From the NCBI RefSeq assembly GCF_002158995.1, contig NZ_LOHF01000006.1:159041-223040 (forward strand): a stretch of DNA of 64,000 nt. The letters run 5' to 3'. Below are positions 29,063 to 37,507 of this stretch, piece after piece. The notes below the pieces were generated by a model that ran no database searches, was not told where the DNA came from, and saw only the letters and a list, made by a program, of their open reading frames with translations. Numbering within the stretch: position 1 is the stretch's first letter; each line of letters begins with the position of its first letter. The position numbers and the translations under genes are program-made. The stretch is from Pseudomonas caspiana. GTDB taxonomy: Bacteria > Pseudomonadota > Gammaproteobacteria > Pseudomonadales > Pseudomonadaceae.

Positions 29063-30970
29063 TCAGAGCCGGGCCTGACGAGCGGCACCGCTGCGTGTCT
29101 TGGCCATGGCTGCCAGCCGTACTGCGACGTTGGCGGCGCCGTAACCCACATAGCCATTCTTGCGCTGCAGGATCTCGAAGAAGAAACGATCATCGAACGG
29201 CTCGGTGTACACGTGAAACAGCTCGCCACCTTGGGCATCGCGGTCGTAAAGCACGTTGTAATAAGCCAGTTCGCTGAGGAATTCGTCATCGAAATCGAAG
29301 CGCGCGGCCAGATCGTCGTAGTAATTGAGCGGGATGTCCAGCAGCTTCAAGCCAGCCTCTTTGGCGCGGCTGACTTCAGCGAAGATATCTTCGCAGGCAA
29401 AAGCGATGTGGTGGACGCCGGAGCCTCGATAACTGGACAGCGCGTGAGAAATTGCCGTGTTGCGATTTTCCGAGATATTCAGCGGCAAACGTACAGTGCT
29501 GCAACGGCTGCGCAACGCCCGGCTTTTGACCAGACCGTAAGGGTCGGGCAGCACCACTTCGTCGTCGGCTTCGAAATCCAGCAGGCTTTTGTAGAACAGT
29601 ACCCAGCTGTCCAGACTGTCCGCAGGCAGCGCCATGGCCATGTGGTCGATACGCTGCAGCCCGCCACCCGCTTGGGCGTTCGGGTTAACGACGAAGTCGA
29701 TGTCGTAGATCGACTCACCCGGCACGGCAGGTTCGACCAGATAGATCAGGCTGCCATCCGGTGCACGTACCGACGGGACTTCCCGTTCGTTAGGCCCAAC
29801 CAATCCACGGTACGGCTGGCCTTTAAAGGCCTGGGCACGTTCCAGCGCTGCCGAGCCGCTCTCGACTCGTAACGCTGTGGCACAGAGTGATGGACCGTGT
29901 GCCTCAAAAAAACTGTGAGCGAACGAATAAGGTTCGGCATTGAGCACGATCTTGATATCGCCCTGCCCCATCAGGCTGACGGCCTTGGAGCGGTGCTGGC
30001 CGAGCTTGGCGAAACCGAGATTACCCAACCAGCCAGCAAGGCGCGCGCCCTGAGCGTCGTCCACTGCAAACTCTAGAAACTCGACGCCGTTGTAAGTGCT
30101 GGCGGGCGGCGGACTGAACAACAGATCTTTGGCCACAGGTTCATTCTGTGACTCCAGCAACAGCCGGGTTTTCTCTTCCAGGTACAACAGCGAACGCAAG
30201 CCATCAGCAGCATTGGCCCGAGGTGGCGCGGCGCGGAAACCATCATTGAAGATTTCCAGCGACAACGGCCCGGTATAGCCCGTTTTCAGAATCGGCGCGA
30301 GGAAGCCCGGCAGATCGAATTCACCCTGGCCGGGGAAGCAACGGAAGTGGCGGCTCCACTCCATGACGTCCATGGCCAGAATCGGCGCATCGGCCATCTG
30401 CACGAAGAAGATCTTGTCGCCGGGGATCTGCGCAATTGCGCTCGGATCGCCCTTGAGGGACAAAGTGTGAAAGCTGTCGAGCAACACGCCCAAGGCGGGA
30501 TGATCGACCTGTTTGACCAGATTCCAGACCTGTTGCCAGGTATTCACATGACGGCCCCAGGCGAGCGCTTCGTAGCCCACTCGTAACTGACGGGCACCGG
30601 CGCGCTCGGCCAGCATCGCCAGGTCATCGCGCAGAATGTTTTCGTCACCTAGCGAGTCGGCGGCGCTGTTGCTGCAGACCAGTACCAGGTCGGTACCCAG
30701 TTCCTGCATCAAATCAAACTTACGCTCGGCGCGGTCAAGGTTGCGTGGCAAGCGGTCACGGCGGCAGCCTTCGAAGTCCCGGAAGGGCTGGAACAGAGTA
30801 ATCGCAATGCCCAAATCGGCGCAGATCTGCCGTACATGGCGTGGGCTGCCATCGTAGTAAAGGAGGTCATTTTCGAAAATCTCGACACCGTCAAAGCCGG
30901 CAGCGGCGATGGCTTCGAGTTTTTCCGGCAGGGTTCCGCTCAAGGAAACGGTGGCAATCGAACGTTGCAT
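29063..30970 (-). CDS. quiC: 3-Dehydroshikimate dehydratase fused to an HPPD-like domain (QuiC)
   Basis: Converts 3-dehydroshikimate to protocatechuate, joining quinate/shikimate breakdown to the beta-ketoadipate pathway. The 635-residue protein is a fusion. Residues 1 to about 285 form a sugar-isomerase-like TIM barrel (dehydratase), with VLLDSFHTLSLKGD and SLEIFNDGFRAAPP. Residues about 300-620 form a vicinal-oxygen-chelate region similar to 4-hydroxyphenylpyruvate dioxygenase, with metal-site candidates IDHMAMAL, GVHHIAFACED and the Glu near the end. This matches the QuiC1 type of Pseudomonas. The start at MQRSIATV has AGGAG 6 bp upstream; the longer frame is not supported. Confidence 0.92.
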   Translation of the reverse strand: MQRSIATVSLSGTLPEKLEAIAAAGFDGVEIFENDLLYYDGSPRHVRQICADLGIAITLFQPFRDFEGCRRDRLPRNLDRAERKFDLMQELGTDLVLVCSNSAADSLGDENILRDDLAMLAERAGARQLRVGYEALAWGRHVNTWQQVWNLVKQVDHPALGVLLDSFHTLSLKGDPSAIAQIPGDKIFFVQMADAPILAMDVMEWSRHFRCFPGQGEFDLPGFLAPILKTGYTGPLSLEIFNDGFRAAPPRANAADGLRSLLYLEEKTRLLLESQNEPVAKDLLFSPPPASTYNGVEFLEFAVDDAQGARLAGWLGNLGFAKLGQHRSKAVSLMGQGDIKIVLNAEPYSFAHSFFEAHGPSLCATALRVESGSAALERAQAFKGQPYRGLVGPNEREVPSVRAPDGSLIYLVEPAVPGESIYDIDFVVNPNAQAGGGLQRIDHMAMALPADSLDSWVLFYKSLLDFEADDEVVLPDPYGLVKSRALRSRCSTVRLPLNISENRNTAISHALSSYRGSGVHHIAFACEDIFAEVSRAKEAGLKLLDIPLNYYDDLAARFDFDDEFLSELAYYNVLYDRDAQGGELFHVYTEPFDDRFFFEILQRKNGYVGYGAANVAVRLAAMAKTRSGAARQARL

Positions 30971-31562
30971 GTTTGACTCCTGTGAGATCGCGACTTCTGC
31001 GAATCGCATGTCTGGTGCCACCCAATAGACCGCACGGCAGCGCAAGGATTGGGGGTGATTGAATTATTCTCCCGGCCAACGGCCATCGCAATTCATAATG
31101 TACCAGACAGTTAGTTTAATGTTCGATAATCGCCCCAAAGCAGATTTGTCTGATTGACGCTTTTGTCGGGCGTGCTCAACATCAGCAGCACATTGTCGAA
31201 CAAGGCCAATCGCTCCAAGTTGATAACGCTCTTGCAAGCACACCATAACAATTTCAAAAACAGGGTCATGCACATGCCTTCATATACTGTTTCTCCCCGC
31301 CTCCGTCGCCGCCCTGTTGGCTACTCAGCCTTGGGTCGAGCACCGATCAATGCTCCTCTATCAGCCGTATTGGTAGAAACGCGTATCGGATCGGCTTCAG
31401 CCTGATTAAAATCCAGCGCCCACGTAATCGGCTCCTGCGGCGTAACCGCCGTTGTAGAGCACTGCGGCCTTTTGCCGGCCACGATTCGAGACGCTTTCAC
31501 AGTTGGCTTTTATAGCCTGATTCAGGGCCACTTGCCTGAATCCTGGAACGGACGGCTTAACC
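30971..31562. other. Divergent control region between quiC and the MFS importer
   Basis: About 590 bases with no supported gene. It must hold promoters for quiC (minus) and the MFS gene (plus). On the minus strand TTAAACTAACTGTCTGGTACATTATG near 31095-31125 may be a promoter with a TetR-type half site, but no convincing palindrome is visible. Two short frames (31154-31405 plus; 31406-31564 minus) were judged unlikely genes. Confidence 0.4.
31519..31542. repeat. Inverted repeat 20 bp upstream of the MFS start
   Basis: A perfect 8-bp inverted repeat GATTCAGG / CCTGAATC with an 8-nt spacer lies just before the importer gene. It may be an operator for the local TetR regulator or a leader hairpin. 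Confidence 0.5.
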
Positions 31563-32900
31563 ATGATTCACACACACTCTGCTGCCAAGACGGCTAACGT
31601 CGCTCATCCGCATGCCAGCATGGGCGAGAAAATCCGCGGCGCCATGGCCGTCGGCAAGGTTCGCTGGGGCATGCTCGCGCTGGTATTTTTTGCGACCACG
31701 CTTAACTACATCGACCGCGCTGCCCTTGGCGTGATGCAACCCATTCTGGCCAAGGAAATGGGCTGGACGGCGATGGATTACGCCAATATCAACTTCTGGT
31801 TTCAGGTCGGTTACGCCGCAGGTTTCCTTTTGCAGGGCCGCTTCATTGACCGAGTCGGTGTGAAACGTGCGTTCTTCCTCGCCGTGCTGCTGTGGAGCGT
31901 CGCCACGGGCGCCCATGGTCTGGCGACTTCAGCCACAGGCTTCATGATCTGCCGATTCATTCTTGGCCTGACCGAAGCGGCCAACTATCCGGCATGCGTC
32001 AAGACCACCCGCTTGTGGTTCCCCGCAGGTGAGCGAGCCATTGCCACCGGCATATTCAACGCCGGGACCAACGTCGGCGCGATGCTCACCCCTGCGCTGC
32101 TGCCATTCATCCTGACCATCTGGGGCTGGCAAGCCGCGTTCGTCAGCATGGGCCTGCTCGGTCTGTTCTGGGTCGGGACCTGGCGTCTGAAGTACTACAA
32201 CCCGGAAGATCACCCAAGCGTCAGCCAGACCGAACTGGATTACATCAACCAGAACCCTGAGCCTGAGCCGGTCAAAGTACCTTTCTCGCACATCCTCAAG
32301 ATGCGCGGCACATGGGCGTTCGCCATTGCTTACTCGCTGACGGCTCCAGTGTTCTGGTTCTATCTGTACTGGTTGCCACCGTTTCTCAATCAGCAATACA
32401 ACCTCGGTATCAGCGTCACCCAGATGGGCATCCCGTTGATTCTGATCTGGCTGACTGCTGACTTCGGCAGCATCGGCGGCGGCATTCTCTCGTCCTGGCT
32501 GATTGGCCGAGGCATGCGCGCCACCACGGCCCGCTTGCTGTCGATGCTGATATTTGCGATCACCATCTGCAGCGTGATATTTGCCGCCAATGCCAGCGGG
32601 CTCTGGATCGCGGTACTGGCGATCTCCCTCGCGGTGGGTGCGCATCAGGCCTGGACTGCCAATATCTGGAGTCTGGTCATGGACTACACGCCCAAACACC
32701 TGATGAGTACTGTGTTCGGCTTCGGCGGCATGTGCGCGGCGATTGGCGGGATGTTCATGACCCAGATCGTCGGTGCCGTACTGACCGCGACCAACAACAA
32801 CTACAGCGTGTTGTTCACCATGATCCCGGCGATGTACTTCATTGCGCTGACCTGGATGTACTTCATGGCCCCGCGCAAGGTCGAATCAATCAAGGACTAA
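31563..32900 (+). CDS. MFS transporter, anion:cation symporter family, probable quinate/shikimate importer
   Basis: Inner-membrane symporter of 445 residues with about 12 transmembrane segments. The ACS-family features LNYIDRAALGVMQP (segment 1), GRFIDRVGVKRAF (loop 2-3) and LGLTEAANYPACVKTTRLWFP are present. A basic, His-containing N-terminal tail of about 35 residues precedes segment 1. The ACS family imports organic acids such as hexuronates, tartrate and phthalate. Its place beside quiC and the dehydrogenase suggests quinate, shikimate or a related hydroaromatic acid. It ends at a strong terminator. Confidence 0.85.
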   Translation: MIHTHSAAKTANVAHPHASMGEKIRGAMAVGKVRWGMLALVFFATTLNYIDRAALGVMQPILAKEMGWTAMDYANINFWFQVGYAAGFLLQGRFIDRVGVKRAFFLAVLLWSVATGAHGLATSATGFMICRFILGLTEAANYPACVKTTRLWFPAGERAIATGIFNAGTNVGAMLTPALLPFILTIWGWQAAFVSMGLLGLFWVGTWRLKYYNPEDHPSVSQTELDYINQNPEPEPVKVPFSHILKMRGTWAFAIAYSLTAPVFWFYLYWLPPFLNQQYNLGISVTQMGIPLILIWLTADFGSIGGGILSSWLIGRGMRATTARLLSMLIFAITICSVIFAANASGLWIAVLAISLAVGAHQAWTANIWSLVMDYTPKHLMSTVFGFGGMCAAIGGMFMTQIVGAVLTATNNNYSVLFTMIPAMYFIALTWMYFMAPRKVESIKD

Positions 32901-32919
32901 ACCCCGCGCAATAAAAATC

Positions 32920-32949
32920 AGGCCGCTTGCTCACAAGCGGCCTTTTTTT
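32920..32949 (+). terminator. Rho-independent terminator of the MFS gene
   Basis: A perfect 10-bp stem AGGCCGCTTG / CAAGCGGCCT with loop CTCA is followed by a run of T residues, 20 bp past the stop codon. Confidence 0.9.
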
Positions 32950-33108
32950 GCCTTGTGGAAACATCCGACAAAACTTTCCCTCAGACAAAACTTACAAAAG
33001 AGCTGGATATACACCTGCCTGATCAGGGAAGCTTGGCGCCCGCTGATGACGCCGTCTTCGTATCAGTGGCCAGAAGCTATACCCGCGAACGGATTCCAGG
33101 AGCAATCA

Positions 33109-33900
33109 ATGCCGGCGATACGCTGGACCAGCCTGACCTTACTGACCCTCGGTTACTGCATTGCCCTGAGCTTTGGCTACCTCAGCCTGCCCGCGGCAGT
33201 GACATTCGGCCTGCTGGTCATGGCGGGTATCTGCGTGACGCAGTTCAGTCAACGAGTGGTGATTTGCTTCGGTCATGGGCTGTTTATAATCCTGGCGCTG
33301 GCGCTGGCCATCCACTGGCTTCCCGGCTTTTTTAGTGAGCGGGTCATCGCAGCTCAGCGCTTCTCGCCCGAAGCGGCTCCGTTTTCGATGTACTTCAATC
33401 TGGACAAACCGCTGACAGGCTTCTGGGTCTTATTGGTCTGCCCATGGTTGTTACCGGCGATCCCTGCGCGGCAGGCATTAAAAACCGCAGTGCTGACCCT
33501 GCTCGGCACCAGTGCGGTGTGCATGACATTGGCAGTGCTGCTGGGCGTTACCGGCTGGTCTCCCAAGTGGCCGGCACAAAGTACGCTGTGGTTGCTGAAC
33601 AACCTGCTGCTGGTCACCCTCACCGAAGAACTGTTCTTTCGTGTTTATCTGCAAGGCGGGCTGCAACGCCTGCTCCAGCGTCTGCCCTACGCCTCTGCGC
33701 TGGCGCTCTGTATAGCATCGTTGCTGTTCGGCCTGGCTCATCTGGGTGGCGGATGGCAATGGGCGCTGCTCGCGGGAATCGCTGGCATAGGCTACGGTCT
33801 TGCCTACCGCTTTGGCGGTTTGCAGGCAGCAGTGGCGACCCATTTCGGTTTGAATCTGGTGCACTTCAGCCTGTTCGCATACCCGATGTTTGATCGCTGA
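33109..33900 (+). CDS. CPBP-family intramembrane protease-like protein
   Basis: A polytopic membrane protein of 263 residues with about seven hydrophobic segments. The C-terminal half has the three CPBP (CAAX protease/bacteriocin-processing) motifs: [10 protein letters not shown] (paired Glu and Arg), [11 protein letters not shown] (His) and HFGLNLVHF (His). These are the catalytic residues of Rce1-type glutamate proteases. The start at MPAIRWTS is chosen because AGGAG lies 7 bp upstream; a longer frame to 32953 lacks a ribosome site and has an atypical N-terminus. Substrate unknown. It is followed closely by aer, possibly co-transcribed. Confidence 0.85.
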   Translation: MPAIRWTSLTLLTLGYCIALSFGYLSLPAAVTFGLLVMAGICVTQFSQRVVICFGHGLFIILALALAIHWLPGFFSERVIAAQRFSPEAAPFSMYFNLDKPLTGFWVLLVCPWLLPAIPARQALKTAVLTLLGTSAVCMTLAVLLGVTGWSPKWPAQSTLWLLNNLLLVTLTEELFFRVYLQGGLQRLLQRLPYASALALCIASLLFGLAHLGGGWQWALLAGIAGIGYGLAYRFGGLQAAVATHFGLNLVHFSLFAYPMFDR

Positions 33901-34004
33901 GTAAACGATTGGCGTCAATGACTAGCCAGTCATTTCGTAAATCAGCTCAACAATTGGGTATTTTTGTCGATAACGTCACAAAGCCCCAGCGGATCGGACA
34001 GCTC

Positions 34005-35570
34005 ATGCGTAATAACCAGCCCATCACTCAACGCGAACGGACATTTCCTGCACAACAGCGTTTGATTTCCACTACAGATGCCCGTGGCGTGATCACTTAC
34101 TGCAACGACGCCTTCGTCGAAATCAGTGGTTTCTCTCGGGAAGAACTGCTCAACGCTCCCCACAATACCGTTCGCCACCCCGACGTGCCGCCAGCGGTTT
34201 TCGAGCATATGTGGAGCACGCTCAAGCAAGGCCTGCCGTGGATGGGCATCGTCAAAAACCGCAGTAAAAATGGTGACCATTACTGGGTCAACGCCTACGT
34301 AACGCCGATGTTCGAAAACCAGAAAGTTGTAGGGTTCGAATCGGTGCGGGTCAAACCGACTGCGGAACAGATCAAACGCGCCGAGGCGTTGTACAGCCGC
34401 CTTAACAATGGCAAATCAGCGATTCCAAACCGCGACAAATGGCTGCCGGTGCTGCAGGACTGGCTGCCGTTCATTCTGGTCAGCCAGCTCAGTTTCCTGA
34501 TCGGCGTATGGCTTAACACCAGTTGGGGCTTTGCTCTCGCTGCAGGTTTGTCGGTGCCTTTGGGCCTGCTGGGCCTGACTTGGCAACAGCGTGGCATCAA
34601 GCGCTTGCTGCGTCTGGCCGAACAGACCACTTCCGATCCGCTGATTGCTCAGATGTACACCGATAGCCGTGGCCCGCAGGCCCGCCTGGAAATGTCGATC
34701 CTTAGCCAGGAAGCGCGTTTGAAAACCTGCCTGACGCGCTTGCAGGATACTGCCGAGCAACTGACCGGGCAGGCGCGCCAGTCCAACAGCCTCGCTAACT
34801 CTAGCTCCAGCGGCCTGGAACGTCAGCGCGTCGAGACTGAACAAGTCGCCACCGCCATCAATCAGATGGCCAACACGACCCAGGAAGTCGCCAGCCACGT
34901 GCAGCGCACCGCTGACGCCACTCAGCAAGCCAACCAGTTGACCCGTCGCGGCCGCGATATCGCCGGGGAAACCCGCGAAGCCATTCAACGGCTGTCGAGG
35001 GCTGTTGGCGAAACCGGCCTGACGGTTACCCAACTGGCTCAAGACAGCAATGAAATCGGCGGCGTCGTCGATGTGATCAAGGGCATCGCCGACCAGACCA
35101 ACCTGCTGGCGCTCAATGCCGCCATCGAAGCGGCGCGTGCCGGGGAAATGGGTCGCGGCTTCGCCGTAGTGGCCGATGAAGTTCGCCAACTGGCGCAGCG
35201 CACCACCGAATCCACCGGACAGATCCACGGCCTGATCGCCAAACTGCAGAGCACTGCCAACGCTGCCGTGCAAACCATGAACACCGGCCATCGTCAGGCG
35301 GAAGAAGGTGTCGCCAAGGTTCTGGAAGCCGACGAAGCCCTGATCGGCATCAGCGAAGCGGTCGCCAACATCACCGACATGACCACCCAGATCGCCGCCG
35401 CCACCGAGGAGCAAAGCTCGGTCGCCGAAGAGATCAGCCGCAACATCGCCACCATCGCAGACCTGGCCGACCAGACCTCCGATGAAGCACAACGCTCGGC
35501 CGTCCTGAGCGGCGAACTGACCGATACCGCCAACTCGCAGTACTCGCTGGTGGAACGTTTCAACCGTTGA
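34005..35570 (+). CDS. aer: Aerotaxis receptor Aer (PAS-containing methyl-accepting chemotaxis protein)
   Basis: Energy/oxygen taxis transducer of 521 residues, the size of Pseudomonas Aer. An N-terminal PAS domain (about 20-125) with [23 protein letters not shown] and [15 protein letters not shown] would bind FAD. Two closely spaced hydrophobic segments (about 155-195) anchor it with no periplasmic domain. A HAMP-like stretch and the MCP signalling domain follow, with the hairpin tip [21 protein letters not shown]. The start at [12 protein letters not shown] is set by the family N-terminus; the frame is open 32 codons further upstream. A terminator follows. Confidence 0.95.
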   Translation: MRNNQPITQRERTFPAQQRLISTTDARGVITYCNDAFVEISGFSREELLNAPHNTVRHPDVPPAVFEHMWSTLKQGLPWMGIVKNRSKNGDHYWVNAYVTPMFENQKVVGFESVRVKPTAEQIKRAEALYSRLNNGKSAIPNRDKWLPVLQDWLPFILVSQLSFLIGVWLNTSWGFALAAGLSVPLGLLGLTWQQRGIKRLLRLAEQTTSDPLIAQMYTDSRGPQARLEMSILSQEARLKTCLTRLQDTAEQLTGQARQSNSLANSSSSGLERQRVETEQVATAINQMANTTQEVASHVQRTADATQQANQLTRRGRDIAGETREAIQRLSRAVGETGLTVTQLAQDSNEIGGVVDVIKGIADQTNLLALNAAIEAARAGEMGRGFAVVADEVRQLAQRTTESTGQIHGLIAKLQSTANAAVQTMNTGHRQAEEGVAKVLEADEALIGISEAVANITDMTTQIAAATEEQSSVAEEISRNIATIADLADQTSDEAQRSAVLSGELTDTANSQYSLVERFNR

Positions 35571-35586
35571 TTAATCTGCTTTATCG

Positions 35587-35620
35587 AAACCCCGGCAGGC
35601 GTGTTCTGGCGGGGTTTTTT
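35587..35620 (+). terminator. Rho-independent terminator of aer
   Basis: A 12-bp stem with one mismatch (AAACCCCGGCAG / CTGGCGGGGTTT) and loop GCGTGTT, ending in T6, lies 16 bp past the aer stop codon. Confidence 0.9.
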
Positions 35621-35654
35621 ATTGGCTATTGCAGCGTAAAGCGATGACTCCGGA

Positions 35655-35681
35655 CTACAAAGTTAATGAAGTAGTTTGTAG
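35655..35681. promoter_or_regulatory. CTACAAA / TTTGTAG inverted repeat, copy 1
   Basis: CGGACTACAAA, 13 nt, TTTGTAGG. The same arms, including the flanking CGGA and G, recur at 39931-39946 with a 2-nt spacer, upstream of a paralogous gene. It is a candidate operator for the Ig-module genes; the regulator is unknown. Confidence 0.45.
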
Positions 35682-35739
35682 GCAACTTCTGAAAGTAAAT
35701 AGATAAGGTGTATTTGGTAGGATTTTGTGGTGCGCAGCG

Positions 35740-35768
35740 TTGACAGCCAGAACGGGTTCCGATTAGTT
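35740..35768 (+). promoter_or_regulatory. Conserved promoter-like element, copy 1 (TTGACAGC-N11-CCGATTAGTT)
   Basis: Contains a perfect -35-like TTGACA. The block CCGATTAGTT follows at a fixed 11-nt distance, so TTAGTT would sit at -10 spacing (17 bp) but is a poor sigma-70 match. The identical arrangement occurs at 40016-40044 before the paralogous gene at 40192. Confidence 0.55.
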
Positions 35769-35891
35769 GATTTTTAGAGTTCAAGCTAAACAGATAACTG
35801 CTACCCAGTAGTTAATTTTTAGCCATGAATCCTGAAACCTTAACTACTTTTTGGTCACGACCAATACAGGCGTGACTTGGAGAACCGAAAA

Positions 35892-36557
35892 ATGAGTACT
35901 TACATTAACAAAAGCGGAATCCCTACACCTTTCGTACCCGCCGCCGACCCGATTGACGGACTGCTACGGGTGAGCGGTTTAAATAGCCCCATTGATGTAG
36001 AAATCAGACTCTGGGAAGGAGTACGACCCGGTTACTACATGCAACTGATGCTAAATGGAGAATTGACAGGCCCAATCTGGACCATGACTGACGCCGATAA
36101 ACCAGGAGATATTGTATCTATGATGCTCTCCCCGGAAAACCTGCTTAACGAAGGTGTTTACAGCTTAGGTTTGAGGGCCACCAATGATAAGAGTCTTGTC
36201 AGTAACGACTCTTCAACCACATTGCTAATCGTTGACCGCAAACCAGCGGGAGGTGCACTGCTCGCACCCGCGATGTTCGCAAACGTAAGCTTTGGAGATT
36301 ACGTGAAAGCGAAAATCCCAGGTTACGCAGGCATGGAGCCCGGCGACTTGATCCAGACCGTCTGCAACGGCACGCAAGGGCCTACCCACCGAGTACTGCC
36401 TGAAAACCTGACAACCACGCCTGTCGAAATCTCATTCACTCAGGAATTTCTCGAGGGCTTGTTCAGCGACAGAGTCAATATTACTTACCACGTAACGGAC
36501 CGGGCAGGTAACCGCTCTATTCTGGCGCAGTCAGTTGAGCTGACAATGCAACATTAA
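35892..36557 (+). CDS. Ig-like module protein A (two modules, no signal peptide)
   Basis: Not recognised as a named family. The 221-residue protein consists of two beta-sandwich, Ig-like modules: residues about 13-125 and 128-220. Module 1 carries KPGDIV...NLLNEGVYSLGLRATN and ends in a DRKPAGG...LLAP linker. Module 2 carries YAGMEPGDLIQT and ends ITYHVTDRAGNRS. Both align, motif for motif, with the first two modules of the proteins at 40192 and 42130. The N-terminus MSTYINKSGIPTPF is polar, with no Sec signal or membrane segment. TTGGAGA lies about 9 bp before the chosen ATG; the frame is open 5 codons upstream. A strong terminator follows. Role unknown; adhesin or secreted binding protein are possibilities only. 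Confidence 0.75.
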   Translation: MSTYINKSGIPTPFVPAADPIDGLLRVSGLNSPIDVEIRLWEGVRPGYYMQLMLNGELTGPIWTMTDADKPGDIVSMMLSPENLLNEGVYSLGLRATNDKSLVSNDSSTTLLIVDRKPAGGALLAPAMFANVSFGDYVKAKIPGYAGMEPGDLIQTVCNGTQGPTHRVLPENLTTTPVEISFTQEFLEGLFSDRVNITYHVTDRAGNRSILAQSVELTMQH

Positions 36558-36590
36558 TAAAACACGCATCACTCACTTGAATAGGAAAAC

Positions 36591-36626
36591 AAAAATCCTG
36601 CACGCATTTGCGTGCGGGATTTTTAT
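36591..36626 (+). terminator. Rho-independent terminator after Ig-module gene A
   Basis: A 16-bp stem with one G-U pair (AAAAATCCTGCACGCA / TGCGTGCGGGATTTTT) and T-rich tail, 33 bp past the stop codon. It separates gene A from gene B. Confidence 0.88.
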
Positions 36627-36729
36627 TACCAGTTCGCATGAAATTTCCGCACCCAAGAACACACTTCACAAAACACAAATAATTGCCATTACTCCGAACG
36701 GTATTAGCTGTTATTCAGAATCGTCCGAC

Positions 36730-36758
36730 TTGACCTTACAAACGCAACACACTCTAAT
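36730..36758 (+). promoter_or_regulatory. Sigma-70-like promoter of Ig-module gene B
   Basis: TTGACC (5/6 of the -35 consensus), exactly 17 bp, then TCTAAT (5/6 of the -10 consensus). It starts 105 bp upstream of the gene B start codon, after the gene A terminator. Confidence 0.6.
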
Positions 36759-36834
36759 ACACCACGAATGCCATGGAGGCCCAGCCGCAAGCAGATAACC
36801 ATTGAAACCCATCTGTCATTCAGGACGAAACAAG

Positions 36835-37398
36835 ATGAACAAAGAGTTCACAGTTACAGCACCATTAGACCCAACGGTTATCGTAGACCCGTACAGTGTT
36901 CAACCCTCTCTAACTGAATCGGGCCACCCCTTGAAATTAAAAATCGTACCCATCAACCCACTTCCTGAAGTTACGGACTCCACTGTGTCAATACAGCATC
37001 CCGAGCTGAATATTTCCCGACATTTGAAAGCCCCCAAGCTGTCGCACGTCAAGCCTAATACCGTGACCTACGAACAGGCTCACGCCGGTGTCGATGTCAA
37101 TATTCCCGGCTCGGACAAAATGCGCCTCGGCGATATTCTGATGTTCTATTGGGGCCAGAACAAATCCTCGACGCAGATTCACTTACGTACTATCACCAAG
37201 GACAGCACAGTACGCGTCCTGTGTGTCAGCTACGAACTCATCGCTCATCTGCAGTATGGTCTGGTGGACGTTTACTACGAGGTACATCGCGATCAGTACC
37301 TGATTGGCACCTCTCCGGCAGTACGCGTCACGGTCAATCGCGAGCCGGCACCTCTCAAACAAAGAAAACAACGGGGCAGTCCGACAGATGCGGCCTGA
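36835..37398 (+). CDS. Ig-like module protein B (single module, no signal peptide)
   Basis: Not recognised as a named family. The 187-residue protein has an N-terminal region (1-65) of unclear fold and one Ig-like module (about 67-168): VTYEQAHAGVDVNIPGSDK...LGDILMFYWG...VDVYYEVHRDQYLIG. This module matches the third module of the protein at 40192 (IDYAEAKAGVNVDIPRYPD...LHWGDGN...VTYEVLRAGQSIG). Gene A's two modules and gene B's one are thus collinear with modules 1-3 of the larger paralogs. The C-terminal tail is basic (LKQRKQRG). The start at MNKEFTV is set by AGGACGAAACAAG just upstream; the leader resembles that of the gene at 42130. No signal peptide. Confidence 0.7.
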   Translation: MNKEFTVTAPLDPTVIVDPYSVQPSLTESGHPLKLKIVPINPLPEVTDSTVSIQHPELNISRHLKAPKLSHVKPNTVTYEQAHAGVDVNIPGSDKMRLGDILMFYWGQNKSSTQIHLRTITKDSTVRVLCVSYELIAHLQYGLVDVYYEVHRDQYLIGTSPAVRVTVNREPAPLKQRKQRGSPTDAA

Positions 37399-37403
37399 GA
37401 TGC

Positions 37404-37441
37404 CATAAAAAATAAAACCCCCGACGATTGCTCGCCGGGGG
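37404..37441 (-). terminator. Terminator of the autotransporter gene
   Basis: On the minus strand, CCCCCGGC...GTCGGGGG is followed by TTTTATTTTT, a good Rho-independent layout about 65 bp past the autotransporter stop. Gene B ends in the same region from the other side. Confidence 0.8.
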
Positions 37442-37507
37442 TAATACAGGAACGTGACTCCGCTCCAGCAGAGTCAGGCCATATCAAGCACTCTCAAACA
37501 CTGCCGA

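Larger units (their letters stand above)
35571..35891. other. A/T-rich control region upstream of the first Ig-module gene
   Basis: About 320 bases. After the aer terminator, the base composition shifts to A/T-rich. It holds a CTACAAA...TTTGTAG inverted repeat (35655-35681), the conserved TTGACAGC-N11-CCGATTAGTT element (35740-35768), and two similar blocks, TAGTTGATTTTTAG and TAGTTAATTTTTAG, about 45 bp apart. No gene was seen. Confidence 0.6.

Noticed and set aside
31154..31405. 83-codon plus-strand frame in the quiC-MFS region
   Set aside because: No recognisable motif or ribosome site, and it lies where promoters are expected.
31406..31564. 52-codon minus-strand frame ending YNGGYAAGADYVGAGF, which resembles the C-terminus of an outer-membrane barrel
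   Set aside because: Too short for a barrel, no ribosome site, no extended homologous frame upstream, and it overlaps the MFS start; probably chance.
33955..34004. Upstream extension of aer to 33909
   Set aside because: The added 32 residues are not part of the Aer N-terminus I know, and family starts fit MRNNQP at 34005.
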